From contig NZ_WTEY01000009.1 of assembly GCF_009795805.1 (NCBI RefSeq), positions 1 through 64,000 on the forward strand: DNA of 64,000 nt. Direction: 5' to 3'. Made by a program: the position numbers and the translations under genes. This document shows, piece by piece, positions 20,328 to 29,119 of the stretch. This stretch comes from Gilliamella sp. Pra-s52. Lineage in GTDB: Bacteria; Pseudomonadota; Gammaproteobacteria; Enterobacterales; Orbaceae. Below the pieces are notes generated by a model. That model saw nothing but the letters and a program-made list of their open reading frames with translations, did not search any database and was not told where the DNA came from. The first letter of the stretch is position 1. Each line of letters starts with the position of its first letter.

Positions 20328-21113
20328 TTAGATAGTCCCTTCCACTATCGTTTTAGTAATATTGTTGTTCATATTGTTCAGGTGATACCCAACCATTGGT
20401 TGAATGATGGCGTATCCGATTATAATAGATTTCAATATATTCAAATAGTGCTTTATTAACCAGTTTCCTCGTTTTGTAGTAATAGTCATGAATAATGTGT
20501 GTTTTGAGTGTATAAAAAAACTTTCAATCACCACATTATCAAAGTAGTTGCCTCTTCGGCTCACGCTTTGCCTTAGTCGATATTGTAACAATAACTGCTT
20601 GAAATCAGCACTGCAATATTAGCTTCCTTAGTCACTATGAATGAGTACATTAGGAAAGTGACGCCGAAATAAGGCTTGTTTTCATGTATTACACACTAAA
20701 TCACCGTCTATGTAGCGACTGATATCCTGGTAACGGAATAAAAGCTTCAATGATTTTTCATATAAGCGTACTTCAGCGACTTGGATTGTTGATGAAGTAC
20801 ACATGTGACTTTTTAGTATGTCATTGGCCATTTTCAGTTCTTTAATCTCTTTTTCTAACGCCATAATCCGTTGTTGCTCAGCCGTTAACTCTCGACGTCT
20901 GTTTTTATTGGGGGACAGTTGCCTAATCCACTTATATAGAGTTGATCTACCCACACCTAAATGGTTGGCAAGCTTACTGATAAGATCACGCATAATCAAC
21001 TGATTGTTATTTGAATTCGGCACTAAATTTTTTGACCATGATATTTGTCTCCTATGATTTTTGTTTATATCATAGAGGCGACTTTTGTCCACTTTTTGGG
21101 CGAGGAACATCTA
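20328..21113 (-). pseudogene. Decayed IS3-family transposase (orfA and orfB remnants)
   Basis: Near 21037 the frame starts MVKKFSAEFK and then meets a stop. A shifted frame carries the OrfA helix-turn-helix (ANHLGVGRSTLYKWIRQLSP) and coiled region (LEKEIKELKMANDILK). The left part (20328-20591) encodes only the end of OrfB (YRLRQSVSRRGNYFDNVVIE) and is frameshifted several times. Most of OrfB, including the first catalytic aspartates, is deleted. The right end is near 21113. The left end and terminal repeats could not be fixed. The element is inactive. Confidence 0.85.
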
Positions 21114-21244
21114 CAAATAAAATTAATTTCTTAAATATCGCTAATTGATTTTATTGTTATTTTTTGGTTTTTTATATACACTCAGAACTTAAGCATTTCT
21201 AAATATAACAGTACTGGAATCCTTCATTACCTAAAGGTACAAAT

Positions 21245-22120
21245 ATGAGCAATATTTCTTCTAAACCGACTTCTCTTGCTGACTGGCAATTGGTTAAAGT
21301 CTCAGGGGACGATAACCGTGTTTTTTTGCAAGGACAAATAACCAATGATATTAACCGCCTTTCAGAACACGCTACACTCTATGCTGCTCATTGTGACAGT
21401 AAAGGCAGAATGTGGAGTACGTTATTGTTATTTCAACGAGGTAACGATATTTACTACATTGAACGTAAAAGCGTTGCAAAAAGACAGGTTGCTGAGCTAG
21501 CAAAATATGCCGTTTTTTCTAAGGTATCTATCGAACTAGTCCAAAACTTAAATATGGTTGGATTGGTTGACGATGCCATACCAGCTGCAATTAAAGCTAA
21601 ATTAATTGATAAAAGCTGTTTAACTGAAAATAACATCACCTACATCAAGTTACCTTTACCTGAAACACGCGTCATTATGATAACGCCGGAATCAATTCCA
21701 AATGATTTGAATCCATGTAGTGACTGGTTAAAACTTGATTTTCAGGCTGGTTATCCAGTTATTGATGATATCAATATGGCCATTTTATTACCACAAGCTT
21801 GCAATTTACAATCATATGATGCAATCAGCTTTGACAAAGGTTGCTATTGCGGGCAAGAAATGGTTGCTAGAGCGCAGTTTCGTGGTGCAAATACACGGGG
21901 TATGTATGTTATTAAAGGAACAAGTAATGTTCTGCCTAAAGTGGGGAGTACACTTGAATACAAACTTACTGGTGGTTGGCGAGAAGGCGGCTTAGTATTA
22001 GCTGCAACAAGACTAGATGACAAAGACAGCATTTGTGTCCAAGTTGTACTAAATAATGGAATTGATTTAAATACCGTATTTAGAATCTACGGTAATGACA
22101 ATAGCCGATTGATGTTTTAA
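21245..22120 (+). CDS. ygfZ: tRNA-modifying/folate-binding protein YgfZ
   Basis: This 291-residue folate-dependent protein helps maintain certain iron-sulfur enzymes such as MiaB. The diagnostic signature KGCYCGQEMVARAQFRG is intact, including the key cysteine. The N-terminal GcvT-like fold reads VFLQGQITNDI. AAAGG precedes the ATG. It is monocistronic, with the IS remnant upstream and a strong hairpin downstream. Length is slightly below that of E. coli (326). Confidence 0.94.
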   Translation: MSNISSKPTSLADWQLVKVSGDDNRVFLQGQITNDINRLSEHATLYAAHCDSKGRMWSTLLLFQRGNDIYYIERKSVAKRQVAELAKYAVFSKVSIELVQNLNMVGLVDDAIPAAIKAKLIDKSCLTENNITYIKLPLPETRVIMITPESIPNDLNPCSDWLKLDFQAGYPVIDDINMAILLPQACNLQSYDAISFDKGCYCGQEMVARAQFRGANTRGMYVIKGTSNVLPKVGSTLEYKLTGGWREGGLVLAATRLDDKDSICVQVVLNNGIDLNTVFRIYGNDNSRLMF

Positions 22121-22133
22121 TCTGTTATTTAGC

Positions 22134-22175
22134 TAAAACTGCTGGAATAAATTAATGTTTATTCCGGCAGTTTTA
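22134..22175. terminator. Terminator after ygfZ
   Basis: An 18-bp stem, TAAAACTGCTGGAATAAA / TTTATTCCGGCAGTTTTA, has one wobble pair. It lies between ygfZ (+) and the convergent M20 gene (-) and could work in both directions. Confidence 0.8.
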
Positions 22176-22234
22176 TGTATCTACCGTTTCAGCTAGTAGC
22201 TTAATCACTTAGTTAACTACTTATAGTTAGTTCG

Positions 22235-23392
22235 TTACTTAGCCAATTCTTGGTTAACAATTTCAACAAAATAGCTTACACCCGTTGCTAATACTTCGTC
22301 ATTGAAGTTAAAGGCGGGATTATGTAAGTTAGCACCTTTTCCTGCACCCAACCAAACGTATACACCTGGTATTTTTTGCAACATAAAGGCAAAATCTTCT
22401 GATCCCATTGAAGGAAGCGGATCAATAACTAAGTTATCTTGCCCAACAACTTTTTTAGCGGCGGCAATTGCAATATCAGCTTGTTTTGCGTAATTAATTG
22501 TTGCAGGGTAACGACGTTGATAATCCACTTCGGCTTTAGCTTCAAATGTTGTGGCAATGCCAGTTGCAATTTGTTTAATTCGTTGTTCAGCCATATCTTG
22601 TACTTGAGCACTAAATGTCCTAACTGTACCACGAATCACCGCTTCTTGAGGTAACACATTCCAAGTATCACCGCTATGAATTTGAGTCACACTAACCACT
22701 AACGAACTTAGCGGATCAGTATTACGACTCACAATACTTTGCAAACTATTCACTATTTGTGTAGCAGTTAAAATCGTATCTTTACCAAGATGAGGAGCAG
22801 CCGCATGCGCACCCACGCCAGTAATTTTAATTTCAAACACATCATACGACGCCATCATTGGACCATGATTAATATAAAAATGATTTAATGCCATGTTAGG
22901 TTGATTATGAATACCGTACACCGCTTCAATTGGGAATTGCTCAAATAAGCCATTTTCAACCATAACTCGTGCCCCACCTTCATTTTCCTCGGCTGGTTGA
23001 AAAATAACAACAACAGTTCCTGCAAAATCGCGATGTTCGCTTAAATACTTAGCTGTGCCAAGTAACATAGCAGTATGTCCATCATGTCCACAAGCGTGCA
23101 TTTTGCCACGAATCGTCGAACAATATTCGATGTTATTTTCTTCAATAATATCTAATGCATCAATATCCGCTCTTAGCGCAATCCACCGCCCTTCTTGCTG
23201 ACCTTTGATAATACCAACAACGCCCGTTGGGGCAAAATGGGTATACAGTTCAGTAATCCCAAAAGACTGGAGTTTTTCAATAATAAATTGTGTTGTGTTA
23301 ACTTCTTCGAAGGCGGTTTCAGGATGAGCATGAATGTGGTGGCGCCATATTTCCATTTCGTTTTTTAGTTCATTAATGCTATTTGATATCAT
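22235..23392 (-). CDS. M20-family amidohydrolase
   Basis: This 385-residue metallo-amidohydrolase is of the HipO/N-acyl amino acid deacylase type. Metal-binding blocks are MHACGHDGHTAMLLG, FQPAEENEGGARVM and MGSEDFAFML. It hydrolyses an N-acyl amino acid or related amide in the cytosol; the substrate cannot be told. The ATG at 23392 has AAGGA upstream and is preferred to the in-frame ATG at 23431. It is a lone gene, convergent with ygfZ. Confidence 0.9.
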   Translation of the reverse strand: MISNSINELKNEMEIWRHHIHAHPETAFEEVNTTQFIIEKLQSFGITELYTHFAPTGVVGIIKGQQEGRWIALRADIDALDIIEENNIEYCSTIRGKMHACGHDGHTAMLLGTAKYLSEHRDFAGTVVVIFQPAEENEGGARVMVENGLFEQFPIEAVYGIHNQPNMALNHFYINHGPMMASYDVFEIKITGVGAHAAAPHLGKDTILTATQIVNSLQSIVSRNTDPLSSLVVSVTQIHSGDTWNVLPQEAVIRGTVRTFSAQVQDMAEQRIKQIATGIATTFEAKAEVDYQRRYPATINYAKQADIAIAAAKKVVGQDNLVIDPLPSMGSEDFAFMLQKIPGVYVWLGAGKGANLHNPAFNFNDEVLATGVSYFVEIVNQELAK

Positions 23393-23562
23393 AAATAATT
23401 CCTTAAGTAGTGACTGATTACAGCACAACAAGCTGATCTTGCTGGTACTATAACGCGATTTTCACTTTTATAAAAATAACTATTTTTACTATGAATATCA
23501 ATTTTAGTTATATGTTGCTAATATTGAAAGGGGTAACAACTTGATGTGCTTTTGATACATGA

Positions 23563-24357
23563 TTAATTAATCAAAAGCGACGTAAATAGCAATATTTTTG
23601 AAACACTTTGACCCAAATAAACCATCACATAACCAGAAATTAACAAAAACGGCCCAAAAGGAATACCTTTTAAGGTGCTTTTATTCAGCACATACCGCAA
23701 AAAAAGGCAATATAAAATCCCTAATACCGAGGCAAAAAATAGCAATATCGGCAACTCAATATAAGGTAACCAACTGCCTAATGCCGCCAATAATTTAATA
23801 TCCCCCCCACCTAGTCCTTGTTTTTTGAAAGCTAAATAAAATAAACTAGCAGGCACTTTTAATAATAAATACCCCAAAAAGATACCAAGTAATGAATCAG
23901 TTAAGCTGATGTTAGTTATGTTAAAATAGGCAAGTATTACACCAAACCACATCAATGGTTGGGTAAACAAATCAGGTAATAAAAAGTATTTAAAATCGAT
24001 TAAAGCTAACAGCAAAAAGTAGCAACCAAGTAGCATTAAAATGCCACTTTGATAACTTAAACCAGAATCAAAATAGATAATAACAAATAAAGCCGAGATC
24101 AATAATTCGACAATAAGATAATGCCATGAAATCTTAGTGTTACAGTAATGACAACGTCCTTTTAATATCAGCCAAGAAACAATGGGGATTAATAGCCAAA
24201 CATTAAGTCGATGATGACAGTGAGAGCAAGCGGATCGATAAACACAAATACGGTATAAATATTGGCATGATGTAATTGTTGGCAAATAACGGCAATATGC
24301 AACATAAATAAAACTACCAACACAAAGTCCTAAACAAATAATGATAAATGCTAACAT
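23563..24357 (-). CDS. pilD: Type IV prepilin peptidase
   Basis: This 264-residue inner-membrane aspartic protease cleaves prepilin leaders and N-methylates the new N-terminus. The N-terminal domain has the zinc-type cysteine pairs (CSHC and CHYC). The catalytic aspartates lie in ALIDFKYFLLPD and GLGGGDIKLLAALGSWLP. It is the last gene of the pilin-pilB-pilC-pilD operon. Its start overlaps the pilC stop by one base. Confidence 0.93.
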   Translation of the reverse strand: MLAFIIICLGLCVGSFIYVAYCRYLPTITSCQYLYRICVYRSACSHCHHRLNVWLLIPIVSWLILKGRCHYCNTKISWHYLIVELLISALFVIIYFDSGLSYQSGILMLLGCYFLLLALIDFKYFLLPDLFTQPLMWFGVILAYFNITNISLTDSLLGIFLGYLLLKVPASLFYLAFKKQGLGGGDIKLLAALGSWLPYIELPILLFFASVLGILYCLFLRYVLNKSTLKGIPFGPFLLISGYVMVYLGQSVSKILLFTSLLIN

Positions 24358-25532
24358 TAGTGAATCACTTCGCCCATTTGAAATATCGGTAAATACATAG
24401 CCACAATTAGACTGCCAATAATCAAGGCCAATACTAACATTAATAATGGCTCAAACGCTTGTGATAAATTATCGGTTAAGGTTTGATTTTGTTCTTGATA
24501 ATAGTTAGCGAGCTTATCAAGCATTAAATCTAATGTGCCTGACTCTTCGCCCACATGAATAAGCTGGGCACATAAGCTAGGAAAGTGTAATTGCTGATGC
24601 AATACATGGCTAAATGAGTGTCCTTGCTCAATACTAGCTATAATTTTCGAAAGGCTATCACGATAAAGGCAATAATAAGTGGTATTCGCCGCTGCAGCTA
24701 AACCTGCTAATAATGGTATGCCTGCTTTTTGGGTGATCGCAATGGTTTGAAAAATTTGCGTTAAGCAGCTAGTTTTGATCACTGGACCAATAAAAGGACT
24801 TTTGATTATTATCTTTTCGATTTTATGGCGATAGTGTACTTTTAAATAGCGTTGATAACAAAAATAGCTAATAGAAAAAATCACACACCCAATTAACCAA
24901 TTTTGTTGCAAATAATTGGAAAAATCAATAACACCTTGTGTAAAAGCAGGTAACTGAGCATCGAAATCTTGATAAATATCCGAAAATTTTGGCAAAACAA
25001 ACAACAACATCACCAAACTTACAATTACAGCAACCAATAATAAAAACAGTGGATAACGCATTGCCTTTTTCAGACTTTTTTGTAGTTTAATTGATTTTTC
25101 AAGCAATACAGCTAACTGCTCAAAACTTTCATCAAGCTGTCCTGTCAGTTCGCCTGTTGCTATAATTTCGCAATACAGGGCAGAAAATACCGAAGAATGT
25201 TGTCGTAATACTTGGGATAAAAATTCGCCTTTAGCTATTTGTTGCTTAATATCAAGTAACAAATATTGCCAGTGAGGTTTAGTTTGCTCTTGGGCAAGTA
25301 ATTGCAATGTATCAATAATAGATAATCCAGCTTTTAACATCGTCGCTAATTGTTTAGTAATCATCAGTAAATCAGTACGATTAAAGCTATGTGCGGTAAT
25401 AATATTACCTGCTTTAATCTTAATGGCGATTTTACCTTGCAACAATAAATGCCGTTTAACAGCCTGTGATGATTCGGCGATAATTTTGTGTTGATTAAAA
25501 TCGACATCATACCAATAATAGAGCCGTTTCAT
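24357..25532 (-). CDS. pilC: Type IV pilus inner-membrane platform protein
   Basis: This 391-residue protein carries two T2SSF/GspF domains, each preceded or followed by membrane helices. The first starts MITKQLATMLKAGLSIIDTL and the second CLTQIFQTIAITQKAGIPLL. It forms the platform on which PilB acts. Its start overlaps the pilB stop by 4 bases (ATGA) and its stop overlaps pilD, so the operon is tightly coupled. It corresponds to hofC of enterobacteria. Confidence 0.94.
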   Translation of the reverse strand: MKRLYYWYDVDFNQHKIIAESSQAVKRHLLLQGKIAIKIKAGNIITAHSFNRTDLLMITKQLATMLKAGLSIIDTLQLLAQEQTKPHWQYLLLDIKQQIAKGEFLSQVLRQHSSVFSALYCEIIATGELTGQLDESFEQLAVLLEKSIKLQKSLKKAMRYPLFLLLVAVIVSLVMLLFVLPKFSDIYQDFDAQLPAFTQGVIDFSNYLQQNWLIGCVIFSISYFCYQRYLKVHYRHKIEKIIIKSPFIGPVIKTSCLTQIFQTIAITQKAGIPLLAGLAAAANTTYYCLYRDSLSKIIASIEQGHSFSHVLHQQLHFPSLCAQLIHVGEESGTLDLMLDKLANYYQEQNQTLTDNLSQAFEPLLMLVLALIIGSLIVAMYLPIFQMGEVIH

Positions 25533-26638
25533 GCGGTATCACCCAAAACTCGATTTAATTCAGTTAACGTCGTCACGCCCTGTTTCACTAATTTTTGTCC
25601 AGCCATTTTTAGTGAAATCATATTGGAAGAAGAAATAGCCTGATTGACTAATATTTGCTGTTGAATATCGGGCGTGATAACTAAAAATTCATATAACCCA
25701 ATTCGTCCTTTATAACCACCAATACAGTTTTGGCATCCTGAAGCTAAATAATGGGGTTCGTATTCATTATCTAACTTAACCAAATCACTTGCCACAACTT
25801 TGCAATGTGGGCACAATTTTCGAACTAACCGCTGAGCAATGATTAATTTTAAGCTTGATGACAATAGATAATTTTCTATACCCATTTGCTTTAATCGTGT
25901 TATTGCCTCGACACTTGAATTAGTATGCAATGTAGATAACACTAAATGCCCAGTTTGCGCAGCTTGGATTGCTATTTCGGCAGTTTCACGATCGCGAATT
26001 TCACCGATCATCATTACATCAGGATCTTGCCGTAGTAAGGCACGCAATACTATAGCAAACGTCAAACCTGCCTTAAGATTAATCGCAGTTTGATTAATGC
26101 CATCTAAGGGAATTTCAATGGGATCTTCAACACTACAAATGTTACGTTCAGTTTTATTTAACCGCTTTAATCCACTATATAGTGTTACCGTTTTACCACT
26201 ACCTGTTGGTCCAGTAACTAAAATCAAACCTTGCGGATAGTTTAAAATTTGCTTGAATGTTAAAAGGTCAGCATCTGTTAATCCTAAGTCATTAATTGTT
26301 AGTTCTGATTCATGGTTATCCATAACTCTTAAAACAATTTTTTCACCATACATGACGGGTAAAGTGGCAATACGCATGGTATAGCGGTCAATCACAAGTT
26401 GCCCATCTTGGGGTAATCTATGCTCAGCAATATTCAATTTAGACATAATTTTTAGCCTTGCAGTAATCTGTTTCGCTAATGCCAGTGGGGGTGATAACAT
26501 ATCGTGCAAAACACCATCAATGCGCATACGAATACGATAGCTATGTTGGTAAGGCTCAAAATGAATATCCGAAGCACGCTTATTTAACGCTTCAAGCAGT
26601 AATTTATCAATACTTTCAATTAGCTGTTCTTCTTGCAT
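25529..26638 (-). CDS. pilB: Type IV pilus assembly ATPase, short form
   Basis: This is a secretion ATPase that drives pilin polymerisation. Walker A is GPTGSGKT at residues 143-150. The Asp box and Walker B are SVEDPIEIPLDG and DVMMIGEIRDRETA. A four-cysteine zinc motif (CPHC and CQNC) follows. At 369 residues it is shorter than enterobacterial HofB (about 460) and typical PilB (about 560). It starts directly at the N2 domain (RASDIHFEPYQHSYRIRMRI), and the pilin gene ends only 40 bases upstream, so the N1 domain is absent. Confidence 0.92.
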   Translation of the reverse strand: MQEEQLIESIDKLLLEALNKRASDIHFEPYQHSYRIRMRIDGVLHDMLSPPLALAKQITARLKIMSKLNIAEHRLPQDGQLVIDRYTMRIATLPVMYGEKIVLRVMDNHESELTINDLGLTDADLLTFKQILNYPQGLILVTGPTGSGKTVTLYSGLKRLNKTERNICSVEDPIEIPLDGINQTAINLKAGLTFAIVLRALLRQDPDVMMIGEIRDRETAEIAIQAAQTGHLVLSTLHTNSSVEAITRLKQMGIENYLLSSSLKLIIAQRLVRKLCPHCKVVASDLVKLDNEYEPHYLASGCQNCIGGYKGRIGLYEFLVITPDIQQQILVNQAISSSNMISLKMAGQKLVKQGVTTLTELNRVLGDTA

Positions 26639-27360
26639 AAAGGCGCTTCCTTATCTATTAATTTTTAAATATAAACATTAAAATTTGAAAATATCTTCAC
26701 ACGCACTAGTTAAACTGGCATCAACAGGTGATGTGGTGCACACACGGCTCCAATCCAAATTGCCATGAGTGGCATTGATTGTTGGTGTTAGTGTAGTTGT
26801 TAATCCTGTTAAAGCACTGGTTCCAACCAAGGTAATAATACCGTTATTGACTGTAATTGAAGTTACATAATTCGACGTTCGACTTGCTGGCACACCATTG
26901 TTACCATTGCTACAGTTAGTTAAACCACCTTGTTCAACAGCACAAATTTCAACCGCTGTTTTATATGATGTCATTATTTGTAACATATCAGTCAGCGCAG
27001 CTTTTTTTACATATCCTTGATAGGCTGGTACGCCGATAGCGGTTAAAATAGCAATCACAACAATGGCGATCATCAATTCAAATAATGAGAAACCTGATTG
27101 ATTGGACATAAACACCTCAATTTTTCAGTTAGTTATTTAATAGAGGATTCTTTATAACAAGATAAAAAAATGAAATAATAACGAAATAGCTAGGTTGGGA
27201 TGCAAAATCCACTATGCACTTAATTGTTACGTTGCATATCTAATTTTCGCGAAGTAGATCGCAAAACAAATCCATATATCGGTTTATTAGAATCGGTTTA
27301 TTCGTAAACAGGAGTTAATATGCCCCTAAAAATTATGAATGGCTGGTTACAAGGTATAAA
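26371..27360. repeat. Left copy of a tandem duplication (5' pilB, pilin, 5' ampD)
   Basis: This 990-base segment matches 28198-29160 nearly base for base through the pilin gene and its upstream region. It spans part of pilB, the whole pilin gene and the first 14 codons of ampD. In this copy pilB is complete and ampD is cut off. The pilB part differs by a small deletion and several substitutions in the other copy. Confidence 0.93.
26678..27115 (-). CDS. Major type IV pilin (copy 1)
   Basis: This 145-residue prepilin has a short leader cleaved after the glycine in MSNQSG. The mature N-terminus is FSLFELMIAIVVIAILTAIG, with the conserved Glu5. Cysteines at EICAVEQ, LTNCSNG and near the end (RVCTTSP, ACEDIF) could form disulfides. 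It resembles PpdD. It is first in the pilB-pilC-pilD operon and its protein product is identical to copy 2 at 28491-28928. The start may be the first ATG (GAGGTG upstream) or the second one 6 bases on. Confidence 0.93.
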   Translation of the reverse strand: MFMSNQSGFSLFELMIAIVVIAILTAIGVPAYQGYVKKAALTDMLQIMTSYKTAVEICAVEQGGLTNCSNGNNGVPASRTSNYVTSITVNNGIITLVGTSALTGLTTTLTPTINATHGNLDWSRVCTTSPVDASLTSACEDIFKF

Positions 27361-27451
27361 ATATCCTTGTTCAATACCCACAATCATTTGCACAAGGCTG
27401 AAGAGATCTGTTGAACCTCACGATCATGATCATAATGAGGTGATAGAATAA
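27320..27451 (+). pseudogene. Truncated 5' end of ampD fused to foreign sequence
   Basis: The first 14 codons (MPLKIMNGWLQGIK) match the start of the intact ampD at 29120, including the upstream region. After 27360 the sequence is unrelated and runs in frame for 29 more codons to a stop, ending PHDHDHNEVIE. It is a by-product of the duplication. Whether the 43-residue hybrid is expressed is unknown. Confidence 0.75.
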
Positions 27452-27522
27452 TAGAAATGCAGAGACGACGACAAATAGATAAAGAGTTAATACTCAAATT
27501 TTTTAAGGAAAAAATTTATTGT

Positions 27523-27816
27523 TTATGAATCTAATTTACAAGTTATCCATTCTACGAGTTTTTTTTCATCTGACCGTGAGCAATAAACCCAGTATCCTTT
27601 GAATTCAGATTTCGTCGATAATCTTATAAACCATTGTTCGTCTTTTGGAATATCTTTTTGTAATTTTACTTTTTTATAAACTACTTTCACATCAGAATTT
27701 AACTTTTTAATAATCCACTCTTGTAACGTAATGTTGTTGTTTTCTGCTTGTCTTTTCCATCGAATGAATCTTTTTTTTTCTGTAACAAAAATAAATGATA
27801 TTAATTTTTGCTCCAT
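27523..27816 (-). CDS. Small unknown protein in the duplication insert
   Basis: This 97-residue, lysine-rich protein has a clear ribosome site (AAAGAGG) before its ATG. It starts MEQKLISFIFVTEKKRFIRW and contains NNITLQEWIIKKLNSD and FKGYWVYCSRSDEKKL. I do not recognise a family. It lies in the 837-base insert between the two pilin copies, downstream of a 28-residue membrane peptide in the same direction. Size and placement suggest an accessory gene; a function cannot be named. Confidence 0.6.
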   Translation of the reverse strand: MEQKLISFIFVTEKKRFIRWKRQAENNNITLQEWIIKKLNSDVKVVYKKVKLQKDIPKDEQWFIRLSTKSEFKGYWVYCSRSDEKKLVEWITCKLDS

Positions 27817-27877
27817 TTTAACCTCTTTATAGAAAAGACTATTACATGTTAATAGAGTTATAAGTAAAGACGAAAAA

Positions 27878-27964
27878 CTATCTTTTTTTCGTTGGTTTAG
27901 TTACTTTAATACACCATAAAGTGAAAATAAACATAAGTAAACCGAGTAAAAATAGTAACCACAT
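27878..27964 (-). CDS. 28-residue hydrophobic membrane peptide
   Basis: This short frame is read directly from the minus strand. An ATG at 27964 is preceded by GGGAGAG 6 bases upstream. The product is MWLLFLLGLLMFIFTL, then WCIKVTKPTKKR: a single membrane helix with a positively charged tail. This layout is like small membrane proteins or type I toxin peptides. It ends 61 bases before the 97-residue gene and is in the same direction. Coding is inferred from the ribosome site and composition only. Confidence 0.45.
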   Translation of the reverse strand: MWLLFLLGLLMFIFTLWCIKVTKPTKKR

Positions 27965-28197
27965 ATAAGCTCTCCCATTACTTATTTTTAAGTGTTATGC
28001 TACTGAGTATAAGTAATACTCCATAAAAAACACTATAATAGCATTTATATAACCAGACTTTTTCACAAAAATAAGACCATATAGCGCCCATCTCCGCAAT
28101 TTTATCACAAATATCTTTTCTAGCATTTTTATTTTCAATAAAATTCACGATAAAAAATTAATGAATCTTTCTAAAAAAATCTCATATAAGATATCTT

Positions 28198-28451
28198 TAC
28201 GCATGGTATAGCGGTCAACGATAAGTTGGCCATCTTGAGGCGATATTTAACTTAGGCATAATTTTTAGCCTTGCAGTAATCTGTTTCGCTAATGCCAGTG
28301 GGGGTGATAACATATCGTGCAAAACACCATCAATGCGCATACGAATACGATAGCTATGTTGATAAGGCTCAAAATGAATATCCGAAGCACGCTTATTTAA
28401 CGCTTCAAGCAGTAATTTATCAATACTTTCAATTAGCTGTTCTTCTTGCAT
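28198..28451 (-). pseudogene. Truncated duplicate of pilB
   Basis: The first 70 or so residues match the intact pilB (MQEEQLIESIDKLLLEALNK onward, through ARLKIMPKLNIA). A deletion of about 15 bases then shifts the frame, and it ends after ASRWPTYR. Homology to pilB continues out of frame to 28198. No ATPase motif remains. Confidence 0.92.
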
Positions 28452-28490
28452 AAAGGCGCTTCCTTATCTATTAATTTTTAAATATAAACA

Positions 28491-28928
28491 TTAAAATTTG
28501 AAAATATCTTCACACGCACTAGTTAAACTGGCATCAACAGGTGATGTGGTGCACACACGACTCCAATCCAAATTGCCATGAGTGGCATTGATTGTTGGTG
28601 TTAGTGTAGTTGTTAATCCTGTTAAAGCACTGGTTCCAACCAAGGTAATAATGCCGTTATTGACTGTAATTGAAGTTACATAATTCGACGTTCGACTTGC
28701 TGGCACACCATTGTTACCATTGCTACAGTTAGTTAAACCACCTTGTTCAACAGCACAAATTTCAACCGCTGTTTTATATGATGTCATTATTTGTAACATA
28801 TCAGTCAGCGCAGCTTTTTTTACATATCCTTGATAGGCTGGTACGCCGATAGCGGTTAAAATAGCAATCACAACAATGGCGATCATCAATTCAAATAATG
28901 AGAAACCTGATTGATTGGACATAAACAC
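28491..28928 (-). CDS. Major type IV pilin (copy 2)
   Basis: The 145-residue product is identical to copy 1, although the DNA differs at a few silent positions. The promoter-bearing region between pilin and ampD is duplicated as well, so this copy can be expressed. Downstream it has only the truncated pilB. Two functional genes for one pilin suggests a dosage effect, or a recent event kept by gene conversion. Confidence 0.92.
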   Translation of the reverse strand: MFMSNQSGFSLFELMIAIVVIAILTAIGVPAYQGYVKKAALTDMLQIMTSYKTAVEICAVEQGGLTNCSNGNNGVPASRTSNYVTSITVNNGIITLVGTSALTGLTTTLTPTINATHGNLDWSRVCTTSPVDASLTSACEDIFKF

Positions 28929-29119
28929 CTCAATTTTTCAGTTAGTTATTTAATAGAGGATTCTTTATAACAAGATAAAAAAATGAAATAATAACGAAAT
29001 AGCTAGGTTGGAATGCAAAATCCACTATGCACTTAATTGTTACGTTGCATGTCTAATTTTCGTGAAGTAGATCGCAAAACAAATCCATATATCGGTTTAT
29101 TAGATAAGTCGGAGTCAAT

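Noticed and set aside
20818-21003. 61-residue plus-strand frame within the IS remnant
   Set aside because: It is antisense to the OrfA helix-turn-helix region and is a shadow of it.
23598-23798. Plus-strand frame within pilD
   Set aside because: It is antisense to the conserved prepilin peptidase and has no support.
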